NCBI GenBank assembly: GCA_017542145.1
Contig: JAFXXQ010000012.1
Location: 1 to 64,000 of the forward strand
Direction: 5' to 3'
Origin: Bacteroidaceae bacterium
GTDB taxonomy: Bacteria; Bacteroidota; Bacteroidia; Bacteroidales; Bacteroidaceae
Length of the DNA: 64,000 bases
Shown one piece after another: positions 61,975 through 64,000 of this stretch (position 1 is the stretch's first letter; the number at the start of each line of letters is the position of its first letter). The translations under genes and the position numbers were made by a program. The notes under the pieces were generated by a model, which searched no databases, was not told the origin of the DNA, and worked only from the letters and a program-made list of their open reading frames with translations.

Positions 61975-63603
61975 ATGAAGAAACTCCTACTTGGCGACCA
62001 GGCCATCGCTCAAGGCGCCCTCGACGCAGGGCTGAGCGGCGTCTATGCCTACCCTGGCACGCCCTCGACCGAAATCACCGAATACATCCAGGACTGGTGC
62101 AGCGCCCACCCCGCCGCCACGGTCCACAACCGTTGGTGCACCAACGAGAAAACCGCTATGGAGGCCGCCCTCGGAATGAGCTACGCAGGCAAGCGCGCCC
62201 TCGTCTGTATGAAACACGTGGGAATGAACGTCTGCGCCGATGCTTTCGTCAACAGCGCTGTCACAGGTGTCAACGGAGGCCTCATTGTCCTCGCAGCTGA
62301 CGACCCCTCGATGCATAGTAGCCAGAACGAACAGGACAGCCGTTTCTACGGCAAATTCGCCCTCACGCCTATCTTGGAACCTACTAACCAGCAGGAATGC
62401 TACGATATGATGGCCTATGGCTTCGACCTCTCGGAACGCCTGCGGCTGCCCGTGCTGATGCGCATCGTCACCCGTCTGGCCCATAGCCGCGCCGTGGTGG
62501 AGATAACCGAGACACCGCGTCCCGAGAACCCCCTATCTTCTCCTGCCGACCCCGCAGGATGGGTGCTCCTCCCTGCTCGCGCCCGCCGCAAGTACAACGA
62601 GCTCATTGCCTCCCAGCCCCTCCTCCAGGAAGCCAGCGCAAACAGCCCATTCAACAAAGTCCTAAACGACCTTAAAGACCTTAACGACGACAAGGCCGTC
62701 ATTGCCGCAGGCATCGGCTACAATTACCTGATGGAAAACTACCCCGACGGTGCCCCGATGCCCGTGATGAAGGTCTCGCAGTATCCGCTGCCCATCGAGG
62801 CTATCCGTGCCCTCGCCGCCAAATGCCACGAACTGCTTGTCATTGAAGACGGTCAGCCCTTCATCGAGGAACAGCTCATCGGGCTGCTGCCCATCCCGAC
62901 CGTTATCCACGGCCGACTCGACGGCACCCTGCCCCGCGCAGGCGAACTCAATCCCGACAATGTCAAGGCCGCCCTTGGCCTGCCCACGGCCCAGGAATTC
63001 AGCCCCTGCAACACGGTCACCGCCCGTCCGCCAGCCCTCTGCCAAGGATGTGGCCACCGCAGCGTCTATGAAGCTCTGAACAAGGTACTTGCCGACTATC
63101 CCGACAGCCGTGTCTTCGGTGACATCGGGTGCTACACCCTCGGAGCCCTGCCCCCCTATCAGGCACTACACTCCACCATCGATATGGGCGCCAGCATTAC
63201 GATGGCCAAGGGTGCTGCCGACGCAGGCATCTTTCCCGCCGTAGCCGTCATCGGCGACTCTACTTTCACCCACAGCGGTATGACGGGTCTTCTCGATGCC
63301 GTCAACGAGAACAGCCCCATCACCGTCGTCATCTCTGACAACCTCACCACTGGAATGACTGGCGGTCAGGATTCAGCAGGCACTAACAAGTTCGAGGCCA
63401 TATGCCGCGGTTTAGGCGTTGCCGACGAACACCTCCGAGTCGTCGTTCCCTTGCCTGCCAATATGGACGAAATTACCCGCATCCTTCGCGAAGAGATTGA
63501 ATACAAAGGCGTATCAGTCATCATTCCCCGTCGTGAGTGCATCCAGACCCTCGCCCGCCATACCCGCCAGAAAAAACTTAATCCCCAAACTCCCCAACAA
63601 TGA
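61975..63603 (+). CDS. iorA: Indolepyruvate:ferredoxin oxidoreductase, alpha subunit
   Basis: The 542-residue TPP enzyme converts aryl pyruvates plus CoA to arylacetyl-CoA, reducing ferredoxin. The N-terminal region has LLGDQAIAQGALDAGLSGVY and YPGTPSTEITEYIQ; the TPP-binding half has CQGCGHRSVYEALNKVLADY, DIGCYTLGALPPY and GDSTFTHSGMTGLLDAVNEN. The protein stops after VIIPRRECIQT and lacks the C-terminal 2x[4Fe-4S] ferredoxin domain of archaeal IorA, so a separate electron carrier is needed. Confidence 0.95.
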   Translation: MKKLLLGDQAIAQGALDAGLSGVYAYPGTPSTEITEYIQDWCSAHPAATVHNRWCTNEKTAMEAALGMSYAGKRALVCMKHVGMNVCADAFVNSAVTGVNGGLIVLAADDPSMHSSQNEQDSRFYGKFALTPILEPTNQQECYDMMAYGFDLSERLRLPVLMRIVTRLAHSRAVVEITETPRPENPLSSPADPAGWVLLPARARRKYNELIASQPLLQEASANSPFNKVLNDLKDLNDDKAVIAAGIGYNYLMENYPDGAPMPVMKVSQYPLPIEAIRALAAKCHELLVIEDGQPFIEEQLIGLLPIPTVIHGRLDGTLPRAGELNPDNVKAALGLPTAQEFSPCNTVTARPPALCQGCGHRSVYEALNKVLADYPDSRVFGDIGCYTLGALPPYQALHSTIDMGASITMAKGAADAGIFPAVAVIGDSTFTHSGMTGLLDAVNENSPITVVISDNLTTGMTGGQDSAGTNKFEAICRGLGVADEHLRVVVPLPANMDEITRILREEIEYKGVSVIIPRRECIQTLARHTRQKKLNPQTPQQ

Positions 63604-64000
63604 AAACCGACATTATCCTCGCAGGCGTAGGTGGCCAGGGCATTCTCAGCATCGCCACCATCATCGGCCAGGCCGCCCTCGACCAGGGTCTATACATCAA
63701 GCAAGCCGAAGTGCACGGTATGAGCCAGCGCGGCGGTGACGTGCAGTCGAACCTCCGCATCTCGTCCGACCCTATCTACAGCGACCTTATCGCCCTCGGT
63801 ACTGCCGACGTCATCATCGCCATGGAGCCGATGGAGGCCCTACGCTACCAGCCCTACCTCAGCAAGGACGGCTGGGTCATTACCGCCACCAGCCCCTTTG
63901 TCAATATCCCCAACTATCCTGACATCCAGGCTATCAACGCCGCCCTCGATGCCCTACCCCACGTCGTGCGCATCGACATCGAAAGCCTTGCCAAGGCCAA
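63600..64000 (+). CDS. iorB: Indolepyruvate:ferredoxin oxidoreductase, beta subunit (partial)
   Basis: It starts at ATG 63600, overlapping the iorA stop by 4 nt (ATGA), and runs off the right edge after about 133 residues. MKTDIILAGVGGQGILSIAT, QAEVHGMSQRGGDVQSNLRI and SDLIALGTADVIIAMEPMEA match the gamma-type subunit domain of 2-oxoacid oxidoreductases. Confidence 0.95.
   Translation, partial: MKTDIILAGVGGQGILSIATIIGQAALDQGLYIKQAEVHGMSQRGGDVQSNLRISSDPIYSDLIALGTADVIIAMEPMEALRYQPYLSKDGWVITATSPFVNIPNYPDIQAINAALDALPHVVRIDIESLAKA

Overview
The window looks like chromosome from a member of the Bacteroidales, most likely Prevotellaceae. Four things point there: promoters of the TTTG-N19-21-TAnnTTTG type in front of many genes; BspA-like leucine-rich-repeat surface proteins ending in short 'NLQGQRL...GKKVLVK' tails; a type A T9SS sorting domain; and the str-S10-spc-alpha ribosomal gene order with secY, map, infA and rpmJ. 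No tRNA, rRNA or CRISPR array was recognised.

Layout. At 0-6 kb there is the 3' end of an insertion-sequence transposase, an S74-like/T9SS protein, a TPR-transmembrane-HTH regulator and a 1110-residue LRR surface protein. At 5.9-12 kb lie pnp, a thioredoxin-fold lipoprotein without its active-site cysteines, greA, a HIT protein and an EamA transporter. A minus-strand operon follows (17.8 to 12.1 kb): acetyltransferase-parE-coaD-S41 protease-DUF3237. Then come aqpZ plus a methyltransferase, and the plus-strand operon porin-imelysin-dihaem oxidoreductase (20.2-24.6 kb), probably for iron. From 24.6 to 35.4 kb there is a six-hairpin glycosidase-like protein, rubrerythrin, a large CotH-domain surface protein, and a second LRR protein with its own TPR regulator upstream.

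From 53.7 down to 35.6 kb an unbroken minus-strand run carries rpsL to rplQ, including the small genes rpmJ and rpmD. The one anomaly is rplC: its conserved N-terminus is out of frame because of a run of nine A. Upstream of rpsL there is a DUF3467 gene and then, where rpoC would be expected in relatives, a primase-helicase-like gene (DUF3987 type), a repeat-rich 0.7-kb region with a perfect 37-bp inverted repeat, and an HU-like gene. This looks like an integrated replication module. The window ends with prfB, a CYTH protein, and divergent paaK/ACT and iorAB genes for aryl-acid metabolism.

The most unusual signal is in the noncoding DNA. Four intergenic arrays have a strict 21- or 22-bp period, about two helical turns: at 12.0, 19.9, 30.9 and 31.3 kb. 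Two are related in sequence and share flanking blocks, and two have palindromic cores. Other dispersed repeats carry promoters (9.5 and 27.5 kb) or have entered coding sequence in frame (35.2 and 55.9 kb).
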